Shown piece after piece: positions 35,438 through 45,896 of a stretch of DNA of 64,000 nucleotides. The translations under genes were made by a program, and so were the position numbers. Position 1 is the stretch's first letter, and every line of letters starts with the position of its first letter. The notes beneath the pieces are model-generated. The model saw nothing but the letters and a program-made list of their open reading frames with translations, searched no databases and was not told the DNA's origin. The stretch is from Idiomarina tyrosinivorans (GTDB taxonomy: Bacteria; Pseudomonadota; Gammaproteobacteria; Enterobacterales; Alteromonadaceae), in NCBI RefSeq assembly GCF_003987475.1, contig NZ_PIQH01000004.1, forward strand, positions 186,001 through 250,000, in the 5' to 3' direction.

Positions 35438-35683
35438 GTGGAAACTGTTGTGTGGTCGCGCCAGCGCAGGCAACAACTGCTGGGGTTAAGGCTACAACCG
35501 ATGCAGATTGATACCGCGAACCGAGCACTGGACGTGATTCATCCCCCTTGGGTGGTCGGCAATTGGCTGATTATTGTACGAATAGAGAATAGCGGCAGGC
35601 GCCGCTATTACTATTTTTGCTGCTGGCAATTCAGTGCTAGTGACTTTTCAGCGTTACGCCGCTGGAGTTTGCTGTGGCGTTAA
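35438..35683 (+). CDS. Shortened YgfX-like protein (C-terminal part only)
   Basis: 81 residues from GTG at 35438, in the same frame as and 9 bases after sdhE. In E. coli the gene after sdhE is ygfX (cptA), a roughly 135-residue protein with two N-terminal membrane helices and a soluble C-terminal half. The sequence here resembles that soluble half ('[21 protein letters not shown]' and '[11 protein letters not shown]' align with the E. coli pattern A-P-W...L-R-L...S-x-G-x-x-R...W-x-x-L-R-R-x-L-L), but the membrane part is missing and no upstream room exists for it. No ribosome-binding site is seen, so coupling to sdhE is likely. It may be a relic or a minimal variant. Its last 30 bases overlap nadB. 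Confidence 0.5.
   Translation: METVVWSRQRRQQLLGLRLQPMQIDTANRALDVIHPPWVVGNWLIIVRIENSGRRRYYYFCCWQFSASDFSALRRWSLLWR
35588..35609 (+). terminator. Hairpin with short T-run inside the ygfX-like frame
   Basis: AATAGCGGC at 35588-35596 pairs with GCCGCTATT at 35601-35609 around the loop AGGC, followed by ACTATTTTTG. It resembles an intrinsic terminator for sdhE with a displaced T-tract. It sits within the 81-codon ygfX-like frame, which argues that this frame may no longer be under strong selection as protein, or that the hairpin is only attenuating. Confidence 0.4.
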
Positions 35684-37270
35684 CCGAGTAGGTGTCGGTG
35701 TTGCTGATTTATCGGGATAATCAAGGGTGTAATGCAACCCGCGGCTTTCTTTACGTTGCATTGCGCTGCGAACGATCAATTCCGCCACCTGCACCAAGTT
35801 CCTGAGCTCTAGCAAGTTATTACTGACTCGGAAGTTGGCGTAGTAATCATGGATTTCGCGTTGTAACAATTCAATCCGATGCAGGGCACGTTCTAAACGC
35901 TTGGTGGTGCGAACGATGCCAACATAGTCCCACATAAAGAGGCGCAGCTCGTGCCAATTATGCTGAATGACCACTTCTTCGTCAGAATTACCGACTTGGC
36001 TCTCATCCCACGCCGGCAGCCGCGCTTCAATCGTAAATTGCTGACGTTGTTTGATAATGCTCTCCGCTGCTGCACGGGCGAACACCAAGCACTCCAGTAA
36101 CGAGTTAGAGGCCATACGGTTGGCGCCATGCAAACCGGTGTAGGCAACCTCGCCGACGGCATACAGGCGCGGCAAATCAGTACTGGCATCCAAACCGGTG
36201 GTGATTCCACCACAGGTATAATGCGCCGCAGGCACCACGGGAATTGGCTGTGTTGCCATATCAATCCCGACCGACAAGCATTTTTGATAGATCGTTGGGA
36301 AATGCTCCAACAAAAATGCTTTGTCTTTATGGGAAATGTCCAAGTACATGCAATCTGCACCCAAACGTTTCATTTCGAAGTCAATAGCGCGTGCCACTAC
36401 ATCCCTTGGCGCGAGCTCGGCATCGGCATGAAAGTCAGGCATAAAGCGGCTGCCATCCGGGCGTTTTAATAAAGCGCCTTCACCACGTAGCGCCTCGGTC
36501 AATAAAAAGCTTTGCGCGTTGGGATGATACAAACAGGTCGGGTGGAACTGGTTAAATTCCATATTGGTAACACTGCAGCCAGCACGCCATGCCATTGCAA
36601 TCCCATCCCCGCTAGCAATGTCCGGGTTGCTGGTATACTGGTACACTTTACTTGCGCCGCCGGTGGCCAGCACAACGCAGCCGGCTGCTACGGTCTCTAC
36701 TTGTTCGTGTTGGCGGTTCCAAATATAAGCGCCGTAGCAACCTTTTGGTTTATTAATGTGCTTGCCAGTGATTAAATCGACGGCGTTGTAGCGCTCTAAT
36801 AACTGGATATTAGGATGCTCAATGACCTTATCGAGCAGGGTGGTTTGGACAGCTCGACCGGTTGCATCGGCGGCATGCAGAATGCGCCGATGGCTGTGCC
36901 CACCTTCACGATTTAAGTGGTACTGTGGTTCCTCGTCAGAACCGCCTGGCACACGATCAAAGCCTACGCCCGCATCAATCAGCCATTGCAAACTGTCACG
37001 CGCATTGCGCGCGGTATATTCAACCACTGCGGGGTCGCATAACCCGGCACCGGCAACTAACGTGTCCTCAACGTGGCTTTCGATGCTATCGCTTTCGTCA
37101 AATACGGCGGCTATGCCGCCTTGCGCATAAAAGGTTGAGCCTTCCGTTAATGGCCCTTTACTGAGTACAATGACATTGGCATGGTCGGCCAACAGCAGTG
37201 CGGTGGTTAATCCGGCCGCGCCGCTGCCAATAATGAGCACATCACATTGATAATTTGCGGTAGGTTCCAT
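35654..37270 (-). CDS. nadB: L-aspartate oxidase
   Basis: 538 residues. NadB oxidises L-aspartate to iminoaspartate with FAD, the first step of de novo NAD synthesis. The dinucleotide-binding motif '[19 protein letters not shown]' is at the N-terminus; '[13 protein letters not shown]', '[20 protein letters not shown]', '[11 protein letters not shown]' and '[15 protein letters not shown]' are typical of the succinate dehydrogenase/NadB family, and the C-terminal helical domain follows. It is divergent from rpoE as in E. coli. The two flavoprotein-related genes sdhE and nadB being neighbours is the usual arrangement. Confidence 0.97.
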   Translation of the reverse strand: MEPTANYQCDVLIIGSGAAGLTTALLLADHANVIVLSKGPLTEGSTFYAQGGIAAVFDESDSIESHVEDTLVAGAGLCDPAVVEYTARNARDSLQWLIDAGVGFDRVPGGSDEEPQYHLNREGGHSHRRILHAADATGRAVQTTLLDKVIEHPNIQLLERYNAVDLITGKHINKPKGCYGAYIWNRQHEQVETVAAGCVVLATGGASKVYQYTSNPDIASGDGIAMAWRAGCSVTNMEFNQFHPTCLYHPNAQSFLLTEALRGEGALLKRPDGSRFMPDFHADAELAPRDVVARAIDFEMKRLGADCMYLDISHKDKAFLLEHFPTIYQKCLSVGIDMATQPIPVVPAAHYTCGGITTGLDASTDLPRLYAVGEVAYTGLHGANRMASNSLLECLVFARAAAESIIKQRQQFTIEARLPAWDESQVGNSDEEVVIQHNWHELRLFMWDYVGIVRTTKRLERALHRIELLQREIHDYYANFRVSNNLLELRNLVQVAELIVRSAMQRKESRGLHYTLDYPDKSATPTPTRLTPQQTPAA

Positions 37271-37323
37271 AAAGTACCAATTTGAGATTTTTGACGATTT
37301 TACGCATTCAGATTTTTTTTTGC

Positions 37324-37350
37324 GAACTTTTTACTACCTTACGGGTCACA
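37324..37350 (+). promoter_or_regulatory. Sigma-E-type promoter upstream of rpoE
   Basis: GAACTT at 37324-37329 and TCACA at 37346-37350 are separated by exactly 16 bases, matching the sigma-E consensus GAACTT-N16-TCnnA. It lies about 70 bases before the rpoE ATG on the same strand. In E. coli rpoE is also transcribed from a sigma-E-dependent promoter, so positive autoregulation is the natural reading. Sequence match is direct; activity is inferred. Confidence 0.75.
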
Positions 37351-37418
37351 TTCAGTAAGCCAAGTGGCGGGACTCGGGCTCAGTAGGGTTCAGATGTAGT
37401 CAGGGAGAGCAGGCTCGA

Positions 37419-37997
37419 ATGAGCGAACAGCAAAGCGATCAGCTGTTGGTCGAGAGAGTAAAACAAGGTGACCCAACAGCCTTTGATCTGCTGGTAAAAA
37501 AGTACCAGCACAAGGTAATGAGCTTGATCTCGCGTTATGTGAAGCAACCTGGGGACGTCGCAGATGTCGCCCAAGAGGCTTTTATAAAGGCGTATAGAGC
37601 TTTACCAAAATTTCGAGGCGATAGTGCATTTTACACGTGGCTCTATCGTATCGCGGTGAACACTGCGAAGAATCATTTGGTGGCGCAGGGAAGAAAGCCA
37701 CCAGCGACAGATATTGATGCCGAGGAAGCCGAATTTTTAGAAAGTGCAGGCGCACTGAAAGATTCGGGATCACCGGAAAGTCAGTTGTTATCTGATGAAA
37801 TCAAGGATGTGGTGATGACAACCATAGACCAGTTACCTAGCGATCTGAAGCGAGCAATCTTGCTACGAGAAATCGAAGGTATGGGCTATGAAGAAATAGC
37901 GATTGAGATGGACTGCCCGATAGGTACGGTGCGTTCGCGCATCTTCCGAGCGCGGGAAGCCATTGACAATCAACTGCGGCCGCTGCTTGAGCGGTAG
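37419..37997 (+). CDS. rpoE: RNA polymerase sigma factor RpoE (sigma-E)
   Basis: 192 residues, near-identical in length to E. coli sigma-E (191). It directs transcription of envelope stress genes when outer membrane proteins misfold. Region 2 ('FDLLVKKYQHKVMSLISRYVKQPGDVADVAQEAFIKAYRALPKFRGDSAFYTWLYRIAVNTAKNHL') and region 4 ('LPSDLKRAILLREIEGMGYEEIAIEMDCPIGTVRSRIFRAREAI') are complete. It is followed by rseA, rseB and rseC, and a sigma-E-type promoter lies upstream. Confidence 0.98.
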   Translation: MSEQQSDQLLVERVKQGDPTAFDLLVKKYQHKVMSLISRYVKQPGDVADVAQEAFIKAYRALPKFRGDSAFYTWLYRIAVNTAKNHLVAQGRKPPATDIDAEEAEFLESAGALKDSGSPESQLLSDEIKDVVMTTIDQLPSDLKRAILLREIEGMGYEEIAIEMDCPIGTVRSRIFRAREAIDNQLRPLLER

Positions 37998-38016
37998 AAA
38001 GTATAGAGGGCAAAGT

Positions 38017-38622
38017 ATGTCTGTAGAAAAAGGACAATTGGTCTCTGCGTTGCTGGATGGAGATATCCAAGATCAACGTCAGTTTGACGAATTACTTTCA
38101 GACAAAACAGCACGTGACGCTTGGCAACGTTATGCATTAATAGGCGGTGTGATGCGAGCCGATGCGAACGTTGGCGCGCCGTTAGATATTAGTCAGCGCG
38201 TGGCCGAACAGGTAGCGCAAGAACCCCTGTTACAAGGGCAAGTTGTGCAACCTCAGATTACGCAAAAAGGCGCAATGGGGCGTGCTGCGTGGCGTTGGTT
38301 GCAACCGGCTGCGAAAGTGGCGGTGGCAGCGGGCGTCGCAGCGGTGGCAGTGTTAAGCGTCAATACGGTACAACAGCCGAATCCTGTGCAACAAAGTAAC
38401 GAACCGGCGTTTATCACTAATCCAATTGGTGGCCTTAACCCGGTAAGCTTGAACGCCGTTTTTGCAGAGCCGCAAGCATCAAGTCCTAGCCAAGCAACGC
38501 AACAACAACAGCGTGAGATGCAATCGTACATCATTGATCACCAACAACAGTTGTTATTGCAACCACAGGCTGATGTGAATAAGTCCGAGCAGGAGAGTGA
38601 GAAGCAGGCTAAACCTCGCTAA
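38017..38622 (+). CDS. rseA: Anti-sigma-E factor RseA
   Basis: 201 residues from ATG 38017 (AGAGGG 7 bases upstream). RseA spans the inner membrane and holds sigma-E inactive; DegS and then RseP (13.2 kb) cleave it under stress. The N-terminal sigma-binding domain has 'EKGQLVSALLDGDIQDQRQFDELLSDKTARDAWQRYALIGGVMR'; one membrane helix is at about residues 100-118 ('VAVAAGVAAVAVLSV'). The periplasmic part is Gln-rich ('ATQQQQREMQSYIIDHQQQLLLQ'). The family diverges quickly but order and topology make the call secure. Confidence 0.92.
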   Translation: MSVEKGQLVSALLDGDIQDQRQFDELLSDKTARDAWQRYALIGGVMRADANVGAPLDISQRVAEQVAQEPLLQGQVVQPQITQKGAMGRAAWRWLQPAAKVAVAAGVAAVAVLSVNTVQQPNPVQQSNEPAFITNPIGGLNPVSLNAVFAEPQASSPSQATQQQQREMQSYIIDHQQQLLLQPQADVNKSEQESEKQAKPR

Positions 38623-38648
38623 TCACGAATATGAGAAGGAATGCGTTA

Positions 38649-39650
38649 ATGGGCAATCCGCTGAAGTTAGCCACGTTAATCGTGGCTTTGGCGTTTTTTA
38701 TGGTCCCTCAGGTTTATGCGCAAGCCCAGCCTGAACAAGGCAATCGTGAAGGAGCGTTTTGGTTTAATAAAATGGCTGCTGCATTGCGGTCACTAAATTT
38801 TGAAGCCGCTATTATTTATGTTCAGCGTGATCAGGTTGAGCCTTATCGTTGGTTACACGGAGCAGACTCGAATGGTGAAGAAACCGAACTCGTTATTCGT
38901 TTGAATGGTCCGGATTTTCGCGCAATTCGTATTGGTGACTCAGCGTCTTATTTTATTCCTTCGGGCAACTCCTATACCGTAAATGCCAGCAGCTTGTTTG
39001 GTTTAATCCCCCCGGCATTTTACCAATCATTTGAAGAGATCGCTGATGACTACCATGTGGTCGCTGTCGGCGGCGCTCGCGTGCTTGATCGAAAAGCACA
39101 GTACATTCGTGTGTTGAGTAACGATGGTGTGCGCTATGGTTATTCAGTGTGGGTGGATAAAGAGACCGGAATGCTGTTAAAGGCAACCATGGTCTCAGCC
39201 CAAGGGGAGGTCATAGAACAGTTACAGCTTGCTAGTTTGCGTATACTGGATGGCTTTCCCGGTCACTTGGCAGACTTAAGTCACGTTCCAAAACCCCCAC
39301 AATTAACGAATCCAAGTCATGAAAGCGAAACCCAGTATCAGCTAGAACCGACCTGGTCACCACAGGGCTATGAACGCTTGCGCCAAGATCACCACCGCGT
39401 ATTACTGTCTGGCAATCCGGTTGATTATTACCTCTATTCTGATGGCCTAAGTGACTATTCGGTTTATATTACGCCAGTGGAGCAGGGAGATGTTCATGAG
39501 TGGAGTATTGAGGGAACTGAGACACTTTACACCGAGTTAAAAAATCAATTTCGTGTTACCATTGTGGGTAAGATTCCCTTAGCGATAGCGCATCGCGTCG
39601 CTGCTGAAGTTCGCATGAAAGTGGTTGAGGAACGCCCAGATGGTTCGTGA
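38649..39650 (+). CDS. rseB: Periplasmic sigma-E regulator RseB
   Basis: 333 residues from ATG 38649. RseB binds the periplasmic part of RseA and shields it from DegS until it senses mislocalised lipopolysaccharide. A signal peptide (LATLIVALAFFMVPQVYAQA) precedes the LolA-like domain ('FWFNKMAAALRSLNFEAAIIYVQRDQVEPYRWLHG') and the smaller C-terminal domain ('LEPTWSPQGYERL', 'YLYSDGLSDYSVYI'). The frame also opens at ATG 38631, but AAGGAA lies 7 bases before 38649. Confidence 0.94.
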   Translation: MGNPLKLATLIVALAFFMVPQVYAQAQPEQGNREGAFWFNKMAAALRSLNFEAAIIYVQRDQVEPYRWLHGADSNGEETELVIRLNGPDFRAIRIGDSASYFIPSGNSYTVNASSLFGLIPPAFYQSFEEIADDYHVVAVGGARVLDRKAQYIRVLSNDGVRYGYSVWVDKETGMLLKATMVSAQGEVIEQLQLASLRILDGFPGHLADLSHVPKPPQLTNPSHESETQYQLEPTWSPQGYERLRQDHHRVLLSGNPVDYYLYSDGLSDYSVYITPVEQGDVHEWSIEGTETLYTELKNQFRVTIVGKIPLAIAHRVAAEVRMKVVEERPDGS

Positions 39651-40071
39651 ATTAGGTGAAGTTACCGCGGTAGGTCGTGGCGTAATTACGATTGCCACCC
39701 AGCTTAAAAGCGGTTGTGGCAGTTGCGTGCAGCAATCTACCTGTGGTGCCGGCATTATCAGCAAAGTGTTTAGCGAAAAGCGTGCCGAGTTAACCGTTGA
39801 AACGGACGATAAATTTGCGCTCGGCGAGACCGTGCAACTCTCAATAGCAGAAGAATGGCTCACCCGCTTTGCATTATTAGTATATGGCTTACCCATTGTC
39901 GCCTTGCTAGTCAGTGCTATAGCGTTAAGTGCTATTCCAGGTATCTCTGAAGGGATTGTTATTCTGCTCTCTTTCGGATGTTTTGGACTGACCTTTGCGG
40001 CATTGAAGGGAAGTTTGCGGGGGCGAGACCTCAAAGTAAACCGCGTGGTTGGCATTCAACGCCTGTCGTAA
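39640..40071 (+). CDS. rseC: SoxR-reducing system / sigma-E locus protein RseC
   Basis: 143 residues from ATG 39640, overlapping rseB by 11 bases, with GAGGAA 8 bases upstream. RseC is an inner membrane protein that in E. coli helps reduce SoxR and mildly affects sigma-E. The N-terminal cysteines form the family pattern C-x-x-C-x5-C in 'SGCGSCVQQSTCGAG'. Two membrane helices lie at about residues 72-92 and 96-118. It completes rpoE-rseA-rseB-rseC. Confidence 0.93.
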   Translation: MVRELGEVTAVGRGVITIATQLKSGCGSCVQQSTCGAGIISKVFSEKRAELTVETDDKFALGETVQLSIAEEWLTRFALLVYGLPIVALLVSAIALSAIPGISEGIVILLSFGCFGLTFAALKGSLRGRDLKVNRVVGIQRLS

Positions 40072-40168
40072 CGACCGATTTGGGTAAGATTTACGTTGTA
40101 GTTACTCGCATTATCAGTATGATCCTCCCATTACCCATTCATGCGCTTAGGACATAGAGGTATCGTCA

Positions 40169-41980
40169 ATGCCGGAAAAGGCGTTTAAACAAAGTAATAT
40201 CCGCAACTTTTCAATTATTGCTCACATCGATCACGGTAAATCGACCCTGTCGGATCGTCTGATTCAGCACTGTGGGGGATTGACCGATCGGGAGATGGCT
40301 GAGCAAGTTCTAGATTCGATGGATCTGGAACGTGAGCGCGGTATTACCATCAAAGCGCAGAGTGTCACACTGCATTACACCGCCAAAGACGGTGAAACCT
40401 ATCAGTTAAACTTCATTGATACGCCCGGACATGTCGATTTCTCTTATGAAGTTTCGCGCAGTCTCGCAGGCTGTGAAGGAGCGTTGTTGGTTGTCGATGC
40501 CGCGCAAGGCGTTGAAGCGCAAACCCTAGCGAACTGCTATACCGCCATCGATATGGACTTAGAAGTGGTTCCTGTACTCAATAAGATCGACTTGCCACAA
40601 GCCGATCCTATGGGCGTAGCGCAGGAAATTGAGGATATCGTGGGTATTGAAGCGGTCGATGCCGTGCAGTGCTCAGCAAAAACCGGTATTGGCATTGACG
40701 AAGTGTTAGAGCGCATCGTGCGCCAGATTCCTCCGCCACAAGGCGAACCGGAAGATCCGCTGCAAGCACTGATCATCGATTCTTGGTTCGATAACTATCA
40801 AGGTGTGGTGTCGTTAGTGCGGGTCAAGAATGGCACGCTACGCGCCGGCGACAAAATGACAGTAATGTCCACAGGCCAGTCGTACCAAATTGATAAAGTA
40901 GGCTTTTTCTCACCGAAACAAACGGAAACCGGTATTTTGCGAAGCGGCGAAGTAGGCTACGTTATCGCCGGTATTAAAGAGATTTTAGGGGCGCCAGTGG
41001 GTGATACCCTAACGGCTACGCGGCGTCCTGCGGAAAAACCATTGCCAGGCTTTCAAAAAGTGAAGCCACAGGTTTATGCCGGCATGTTCCCGATCAGTTC
41101 TGATGACTATGAATCCTTCCGTGACGCGCTTGGGAAGCTCGCTCTCAACGACGCCTCGTTGTTCTACGAGCCCGAAAATTCAGCGGCCTTAGGTTTTGGT
41201 TTCCGCTGTGGATTTCTTGGTATGTTGCACATGGAAATTATCCAAGAGCGGCTTGAGCGTGAATATGATATCGACCTCATTACTACCGCACCAACCGTGG
41301 TATATGAGGTGGAGAAGACTGACGGAAAGATCGTCAAAGTCGACAATCCGGTGAACTTACCGGCGGTGAACGACATCGAAACCATTTTTGAACCTATTGT
41401 GGAAGCCAACATTTTGGTTCCGCAAGAGTTTCTTGGAAACGTTATTACTTTGTGCGTGGAAAAGCGTGGCGTGCAAACCGCAATGAACTATCACGGTAAA
41501 CAAGTGTCGGTAACCTATGAATTACCGATGGCCGAAGTGGTGATGGACTTTTTTGATCGTTTGAAATCGACCAGTCGTGGCTATGCATCGCTAGATTACC
41601 AGTTTAAAAAGTTCCAACCCGCCGACATGGTGCGTGTTGATATTATGATCAACGGTGACCGTGTTGATGCTTTAGCAATGATCACTCACCGTGATCATTC
41701 TGAAGGACGGGGACGCGAATTGGTCGATAAAATGCGTGAACTGATTCCGCGGCAACAGTTCGATATCGCAATTCAGGCGGCAATTGGCAATCACATTATT
41801 GCTCGCGCAACGGTTAAGCAGTTGCGTAAAAACGTGACTGCAAAATGTTATGGCGGCGATGTAAGCCGGAAGAAGAAACTGCTACAGAAGCAAAAAGAAG
41901 GTAAAAAGCGGATGAAGCAGTTGGGCAGTGTCGAGGTGCCACAAGAGGCTTTCTTGGCAGTACTGAAAGTGGGCAAATAA
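40169..41980 (+). CDS. lepA: Elongation factor 4 (LepA)
   Basis: 603 residues. LepA is a ribosomal GTPase that back-translocates stalled ribosomes or aids subunit assembly. The GTPase motifs are '[14 protein letters not shown]' (G1), '[12 protein letters not shown]' (G2), '[14 protein letters not shown]' (G3) and '[12 protein letters not shown]' (G4), followed by EF-G-like domains and the LepA-specific C-terminal domain ('[25 protein letters not shown]'). It lies between rseC and lepB as in E. coli. Confidence 0.97.
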   Translation: MPEKAFKQSNIRNFSIIAHIDHGKSTLSDRLIQHCGGLTDREMAEQVLDSMDLERERGITIKAQSVTLHYTAKDGETYQLNFIDTPGHVDFSYEVSRSLAGCEGALLVVDAAQGVEAQTLANCYTAIDMDLEVVPVLNKIDLPQADPMGVAQEIEDIVGIEAVDAVQCSAKTGIGIDEVLERIVRQIPPPQGEPEDPLQALIIDSWFDNYQGVVSLVRVKNGTLRAGDKMTVMSTGQSYQIDKVGFFSPKQTETGILRSGEVGYVIAGIKEILGAPVGDTLTATRRPAEKPLPGFQKVKPQVYAGMFPISSDDYESFRDALGKLALNDASLFYEPENSAALGFGFRCGFLGMLHMEIIQERLEREYDIDLITTAPTVVYEVEKTDGKIVKVDNPVNLPAVNDIETIFEPIVEANILVPQEFLGNVITLCVEKRGVQTAMNYHGKQVSVTYELPMAEVVMDFFDRLKSTSRGYASLDYQFKKFQPADMVRVDIMINGDRVDALAMITHRDHSEGRGRELVDKMRELIPRQQFDIAIQAAIGNHIIARATVKQLRKNVTAKCYGGDVSRKKKLLQKQKEGKKRMKQLGSVEVPQEAFLAVLKVGK

Positions 41981-42009
41981 GCCACGGATCTTAACCACGG
42001 GACGAAGAC

Positions 42010-42873
42010 ATGGCGAATTATTTTTCGATTATATTGACCCTAGTAACCTTGGCCACTGGCGTGATTTGGGCCTTGGAAAAATGGCTGTGGGCGCCAAAAC
42101 GCGAAGCGGGCATGGCACAACCCTGGGTTAATGAGTTTTCGCAGTCGGTTTTTCCGGTGCTGTTCGTGGTGTTAGTGCTACGCAGTTTCTTGTACGAGCC
42201 ATTTCGCATTCCTTCGGGCTCGATGATGCCAACACTATTGGAAGGCGACTTTATTCTGGTCGAAAAATACGCTTACGGTATCAAAGATCCGTTAGTCCAG
42301 AGCAAACTGATCGATACCGGTAGTCCGCAACGTGGCGACATTGCGGTGTTTAAATATCCGCTGGATCCATCTGTAGATTATATTAAGCGTATTATTGGCT
42401 TACCGGGTGATCGGATCATTTATCGCAACAAAACACTCTACGTTCAGCCAGCCTGTGATCAACAAGCGCAGCAAGAGTGTCCAAAAATGCAAGTGATTGC
42501 GTCGCAGCCTACCGAAGGTAAGCAATATTTTACTGGCGCGTCAGCGTTGGATACCTACCAAGAGCAGCTGTTTGGCGTCAGCCACAAAATCCTTAAAGAT
42601 CCTCGCGTAGCGCCACGGATCCCTTATTACTTTAATCAGCCCGGGACTCAGCAAGACGAGTGGATTGTGCCTGAGGGGCATTACTTTGCCATGGGAGATA
42701 ACCGCGACAACTCGGTTGATAGCCGTTACTGGGGATTTGTCCCTGACGAAAACCTGGTTGGTCAGGCGGTATTTATTTGGATGAGTTTTGATATGGATCG
42801 TGATGCCAGTAGCTGGCTGCCGCAGTGGGTACCGACGGGAATTCGCTGGTCGCGACTTGGAGGCGTGCAGTGA
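42010..42873 (+). CDS. lepB: Signal peptidase I
   Basis: 287 residues. LepB removes signal peptides of exported proteins such as BamA and Skp. Two N-terminal membrane helices (about 4-24 and 46-60) precede the catalytic domain; the Ser nucleophile is residue 71 in '[12 protein letters not shown]' and the general-base Lys is residue 126 in '[15 protein letters not shown]'. '[17 protein letters not shown]' is box E. Its stop overlaps the GTG start of rnc. Confidence 0.97.
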   Translation: MANYFSIILTLVTLATGVIWALEKWLWAPKREAGMAQPWVNEFSQSVFPVLFVVLVLRSFLYEPFRIPSGSMMPTLLEGDFILVEKYAYGIKDPLVQSKLIDTGSPQRGDIAVFKYPLDPSVDYIKRIIGLPGDRIIYRNKTLYVQPACDQQAQQECPKMQVIASQPTEGKQYFTGASALDTYQEQLFGVSHKILKDPRVAPRIPYYFNQPGTQQDEWIVPEGHYFAMGDNRDNSVDSRYWGFVPDENLVGQAVFIWMSFDMDRDASSWLPQWVPTGIRWSRLGGVQ

Positions 42874-43559
42874 GTTTACCGCAGCCACCCATCGCTAAAC
42901 TTGAACAACAACTTGGTTACGAGTTTCGCGATAAAGGGCTTTTAGAACGCGCCTTAACCCATCGTAGCGCGGCCGCTAAACATAACGAGCGGCTGGAATT
43001 CCTCGGCGACTCTATTCTCGGCTTGGTCATTGCCGAGGCGCTGTTTGAACGTTTTCCGAAAGAGCCTGAGGGTGATTTGAGTAGAATGCGGGCGACCATC
43101 GTGTGCGGCCGTTCACTGGCGAAGTTTGCTCGCCGTATTGGCTTGGGAGAGTTTCTCCGTTTAGGTCAAGGGGAGTTAAAAAGTGGTGGTTATCGTCGCG
43201 ACTCGATTTTGGCTGATAGTGTTGAGGCAATCATTGGCGCGATGTATTTAGAATCCGGCCTGAGCAGCTGCCAACAGCATATTCGCGAGTGGTTTGCAGA
43301 GCAGTTGCAAACCATCCAGCCAGGGATTAACCAAAAAGATCCAAAAACGCGTTTACAAGAATGGTTGCAAGCACGCCAACAACCCTTGCCGAACTACGAA
43401 GTGGTTGCCACTCAAGGGCAAGCGCATAATCAGCAATTTACTGTGAGCTGTACGGTTGAGGGACTAGATACGCCTTGTTTGGGGCGCGGCACCAGTCGGC
43501 GCAAAGCAGAGCAAGCCGCTGCTAGTGATGCCTTTGAAAAGTTACAGGAAAACGCATGA
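42870..43559 (+). CDS. rnc: Ribonuclease III
   Basis: 229 residues from GTG 42870, with GGAGG 6 bases before it inside lepB. RNase III cuts double-stranded RNA in rRNA processing and mRNA decay. The catalytic signature '[20 protein letters not shown]' carries the acidic metal ligands; '[20 protein letters not shown]' holds the second acidic pair. The C-terminal dsRNA-binding domain is about 155-225. The 15 codons upstream in frame lie in lepB. Overlaps era by ATGA. Confidence 0.96.
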   Translation: MSLPQPPIAKLEQQLGYEFRDKGLLERALTHRSAAAKHNERLEFLGDSILGLVIAEALFERFPKEPEGDLSRMRATIVCGRSLAKFARRIGLGEFLRLGQGELKSGGYRRDSILADSVEAIIGAMYLESGLSSCQQHIREWFAEQLQTIQPGINQKDPKTRLQEWLQARQQPLPNYEVVATQGQAHNQQFTVSCTVEGLDTPCLGRGTSRRKAEQAAASDAFEKLQENA

Positions 43560-44455
43560 ACGAAAACCAACGCAGTGGATTTATCGCCATTGTGGGTCGA
43601 CCCAACGTCGGTAAATCGACCTTGCTCAACCGTCTGCTAGGGCAAAAAGTCAGTATTACCTCAAATAAGCCGCAAACTACGCGTCACCGCATTTTTGGTA
43701 TTGATACCGATGGCGATGTACAAGCCGTTTATGTTGATACGCCCGGGATGCACTTGGAAGAGAAGCGTGCGATTAACCGGGTGATGAACCAAACCGCGTC
43801 AGCAGCGGTGAAAGACGTTGATTTAGTGCTGTTTATGGTCGAGAACACGCGCTGGACTAATGATGATCAAATGGTGCTGGACAAGCTGAAAGAGGTGAAA
43901 TCACCGGTCATGGTATTGGTGAATAAGATTGACCAAGTAAAAGACAAATCCAGCTTATTACCCCATATCCAATGGTTAAGCGAACAACGCGAATTCGATG
44001 AAATTTTGCCGCTGTCGGCGGAAAAGGGTGAGAACGTAGAAACCTTGCGCAATATGGTTCAGCAAAAACTCAAACAAGGTATCCATTACTTTCCCGAGGA
44101 TTATGTAACCGACCGTTCGGTGCGATTTATGACCGCGGAAATTATTCGCGAAAAATTGATGCGCTTTACCGGCGAAGAATTACCCTATGAAACCACTGTT
44201 GAGATCGAACAATTTGCCACCGCAGAGTCGGGCACGTGCCATATTCATGCACTGATTTTGGTCGAACGAGAAGGGCAAAAACGAATGGTTATCGGCCAAG
44301 GTGGGAGCAAATTGAAAACCATTGGCACCGAAGCTCGCAAAGATTTGCAACAACTGCTCGATCAAAAAGTGCTGTTAAAGCTCTGGGTGAAAGTGAAGTC
44401 AGGTTGGTCGGATGACGAGCGTGCTCTGCGTAGCTTGGGGTATCGCGAGGACTAG
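43556..44455 (+). CDS. era: GTPase Era
   Basis: 299 residues. Era binds the 3' end of 16S rRNA and checks 30S maturation. N-terminal GTPase motifs are '[17 protein letters not shown]' (G1), '[11 protein letters not shown]' (switch I), 'VDTPGMHL' (G3) and '[10 protein letters not shown]' (G4). The C-terminal KH domain includes '[31 protein letters not shown]'. Coupled to rnc (ATGA) and to recO (one-base overlap). Confidence 0.97.
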   Translation: MNENQRSGFIAIVGRPNVGKSTLLNRLLGQKVSITSNKPQTTRHRIFGIDTDGDVQAVYVDTPGMHLEEKRAINRVMNQTASAAVKDVDLVLFMVENTRWTNDDQMVLDKLKEVKSPVMVLVNKIDQVKDKSSLLPHIQWLSEQREFDEILPLSAEKGENVETLRNMVQQKLKQGIHYFPEDYVTDRSVRFMTAEIIREKLMRFTGEELPYETTVEIEQFATAESGTCHIHALILVEREGQKRMVIGQGGSKLKTIGTEARKDLQQLLDQKVLLKLWVKVKSGWSDDERALRSLGYRED

Positions 44456-45153
44456 TGAGTATGCACGAAGGGTTCGTGTTACACCGTTGGGACTTCCAAG
44501 AATCAAGCATAATTATTGATGTATTCACTCGCCTTCAAGGGCGGGTACGGATCGTGGCAAAAGGGGCAAAGCGAAACAACAGCCCATGGCGTGCGATTTT
44601 ACAACCATTTATTCCGTTGCTGCTGGATTGGCGTGGGCGTGGCGATTTAAAAACGCTGATCAGTGCCGAGACACAAACGGGATTAGCCACACCCGCACTA
44701 ACCGGAACGGCGCTTTACAGTGCTTTTTACCTCAACGAACTGTTAACCCGGCTGTTACCACCGCAAGGCGAAGCGGAGCCCCTTTACGAAGAGTATGCAA
44801 AAACGCTTGAATTACTCCACCACAGTAGCGAAGTGGAGCCATTACTACGCCATTTTGAATGGCGCTTGTTGTGGCATCTTGGCGTCGCCTTCGATTGGCA
44901 AGTTGACGCTGCCACGGGTGAAGCGTTGGGGCAAAGTGAGTTTTGCTATTTTGTTGCCGGTCAAGGCTTCTTTAACGCGCAACAATCGAGCGAAAAAGCG
45001 ATCAAACTGGCGAGCAAAGATGTGCAGCAGTTAGCACAATTCGAACGTTTAGATAGCCGCTTACTAAAGCTGCTCAAGCATATCATGCGTGCGGAATTGG
45101 CGATCCATTTAGGTGAAAAACCACTACACTCAAGACAGTTATTTCGTTCTTAA
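44455..45153 (+). CDS. recO: DNA repair protein RecO
   Basis: 232 residues. RecO with RecR loads RecA on SSB-coated gaps and anneals complementary strands. The N-terminal OB fold shows '[37 protein letters not shown]' and the helical domain follows. The start is either GTG 44455, which overlaps the era stop, or ATG 44461; GAGG at 44447-44450 is close to both, so the choice is open. It sits in the standard rnc-era-recO-pdxJ-acpS run. Confidence 0.94.
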   Translation: MSMHEGFVLHRWDFQESSIIIDVFTRLQGRVRIVAKGAKRNNSPWRAILQPFIPLLLDWRGRGDLKTLISAETQTGLATPALTGTALYSAFYLNELLTRLLPPQGEAEPLYEEYAKTLELLHHSSEVEPLLRHFEWRLLWHLGVAFDWQVDAATGEALGQSEFCYFVAGQGFFNAQQSSEKAIKLASKDVQQLAQFERLDSRLLKLLKHIMRAELAIHLGEKPLHSRQLFRS

Positions 45154-45164
45154 GGAGAGAGGGA

Positions 45165-45896
45165 ATGCAACCGATTAAATTAGGGGTCAACATTGACCAT
45201 GTCGCGACCTTGAGAAATGCCCGCGGGGTTGCATATCCAGAACCTGTCACCGCTGCGGCGATCGCTGAGCAGGCAGGGGCTGACAGTATTACCATTCACC
45301 TGCGTGAAGATCGGCGCCATATCGTCGATCGCGATGTCGAGTTGCTTGCGCAAACGCTGACAGTGCCAATGAACTTGGAAATGGCCGTGACCGAAGAAAT
45401 GTTGGCGATCGCCGAACGTATTGCGCCGACCTACAGTTGCTTTGTGCCGGAGAAGCGTGAAGAGTTAACCACCGAAGGTGGACTAGACGTGGTCGGTCAA
45501 CAGCAGAAAATCGCCGATGCAATTACTCGTTTAGATAACGTGGGTACCTCGGTATCGTTATTTATTGATGCTGATAAAGCGCAAATTGACGCAGCAAAAG
45601 CCGTAGGGGCGAGATTAATTGAGTTACATACTGGCCACTACGCCGAGCAGCAGGGGCAGGCGCAGCAGCAGGCTTTATTGAAACTGGAAGAGATGGCACA
45701 TTACGCACATCAGCAAGGGTTGCAAGTGAATGCCGGGCATGGTTTGCATTACCACAACACCGCAGCGATTGCGGCAATTCCAGAAATTGTTGAGCTTAAC
45801 ATTGGCCATGCCATCATCGGCCGTGCGGTTTTTAGTGGTCTCGCGCAAGCGGTGGCGGACATGAAAACTTTGATGACTCAGGCGCGAGCGCGTTAA
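45165..45896 (+). CDS. pdxJ: Pyridoxine 5'-phosphate synthase
   Basis: 243 residues of TIM barrel. PdxJ condenses 1-deoxyxylulose 5-phosphate with 3-amino-2-oxopropyl phosphate to pyridoxine phosphate, so it shares the DXP precursor with Dxr. Family motifs: '[16 protein letters not shown]', '[15 protein letters not shown]', '[14 protein letters not shown]', '[16 protein letters not shown]', '[10 protein letters not shown]' and '[11 protein letters not shown]'. TAAGGAGAG precedes the ATG. Overlaps acpS by TAATG. Confidence 0.97.
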   Translation: MQPIKLGVNIDHVATLRNARGVAYPEPVTAAAIAEQAGADSITIHLREDRRHIVDRDVELLAQTLTVPMNLEMAVTEEMLAIAERIAPTYSCFVPEKREELTTEGGLDVVGQQQKIADAITRLDNVGTSVSLFIDADKAQIDAAKAVGARLIELHTGHYAEQQGQAQQQALLKLEEMAHYAHQQGLQVNAGHGLHYHNTAAIAAIPEIVELNIGHAIIGRAVFSGLAQAVADMKTLMTQARAR

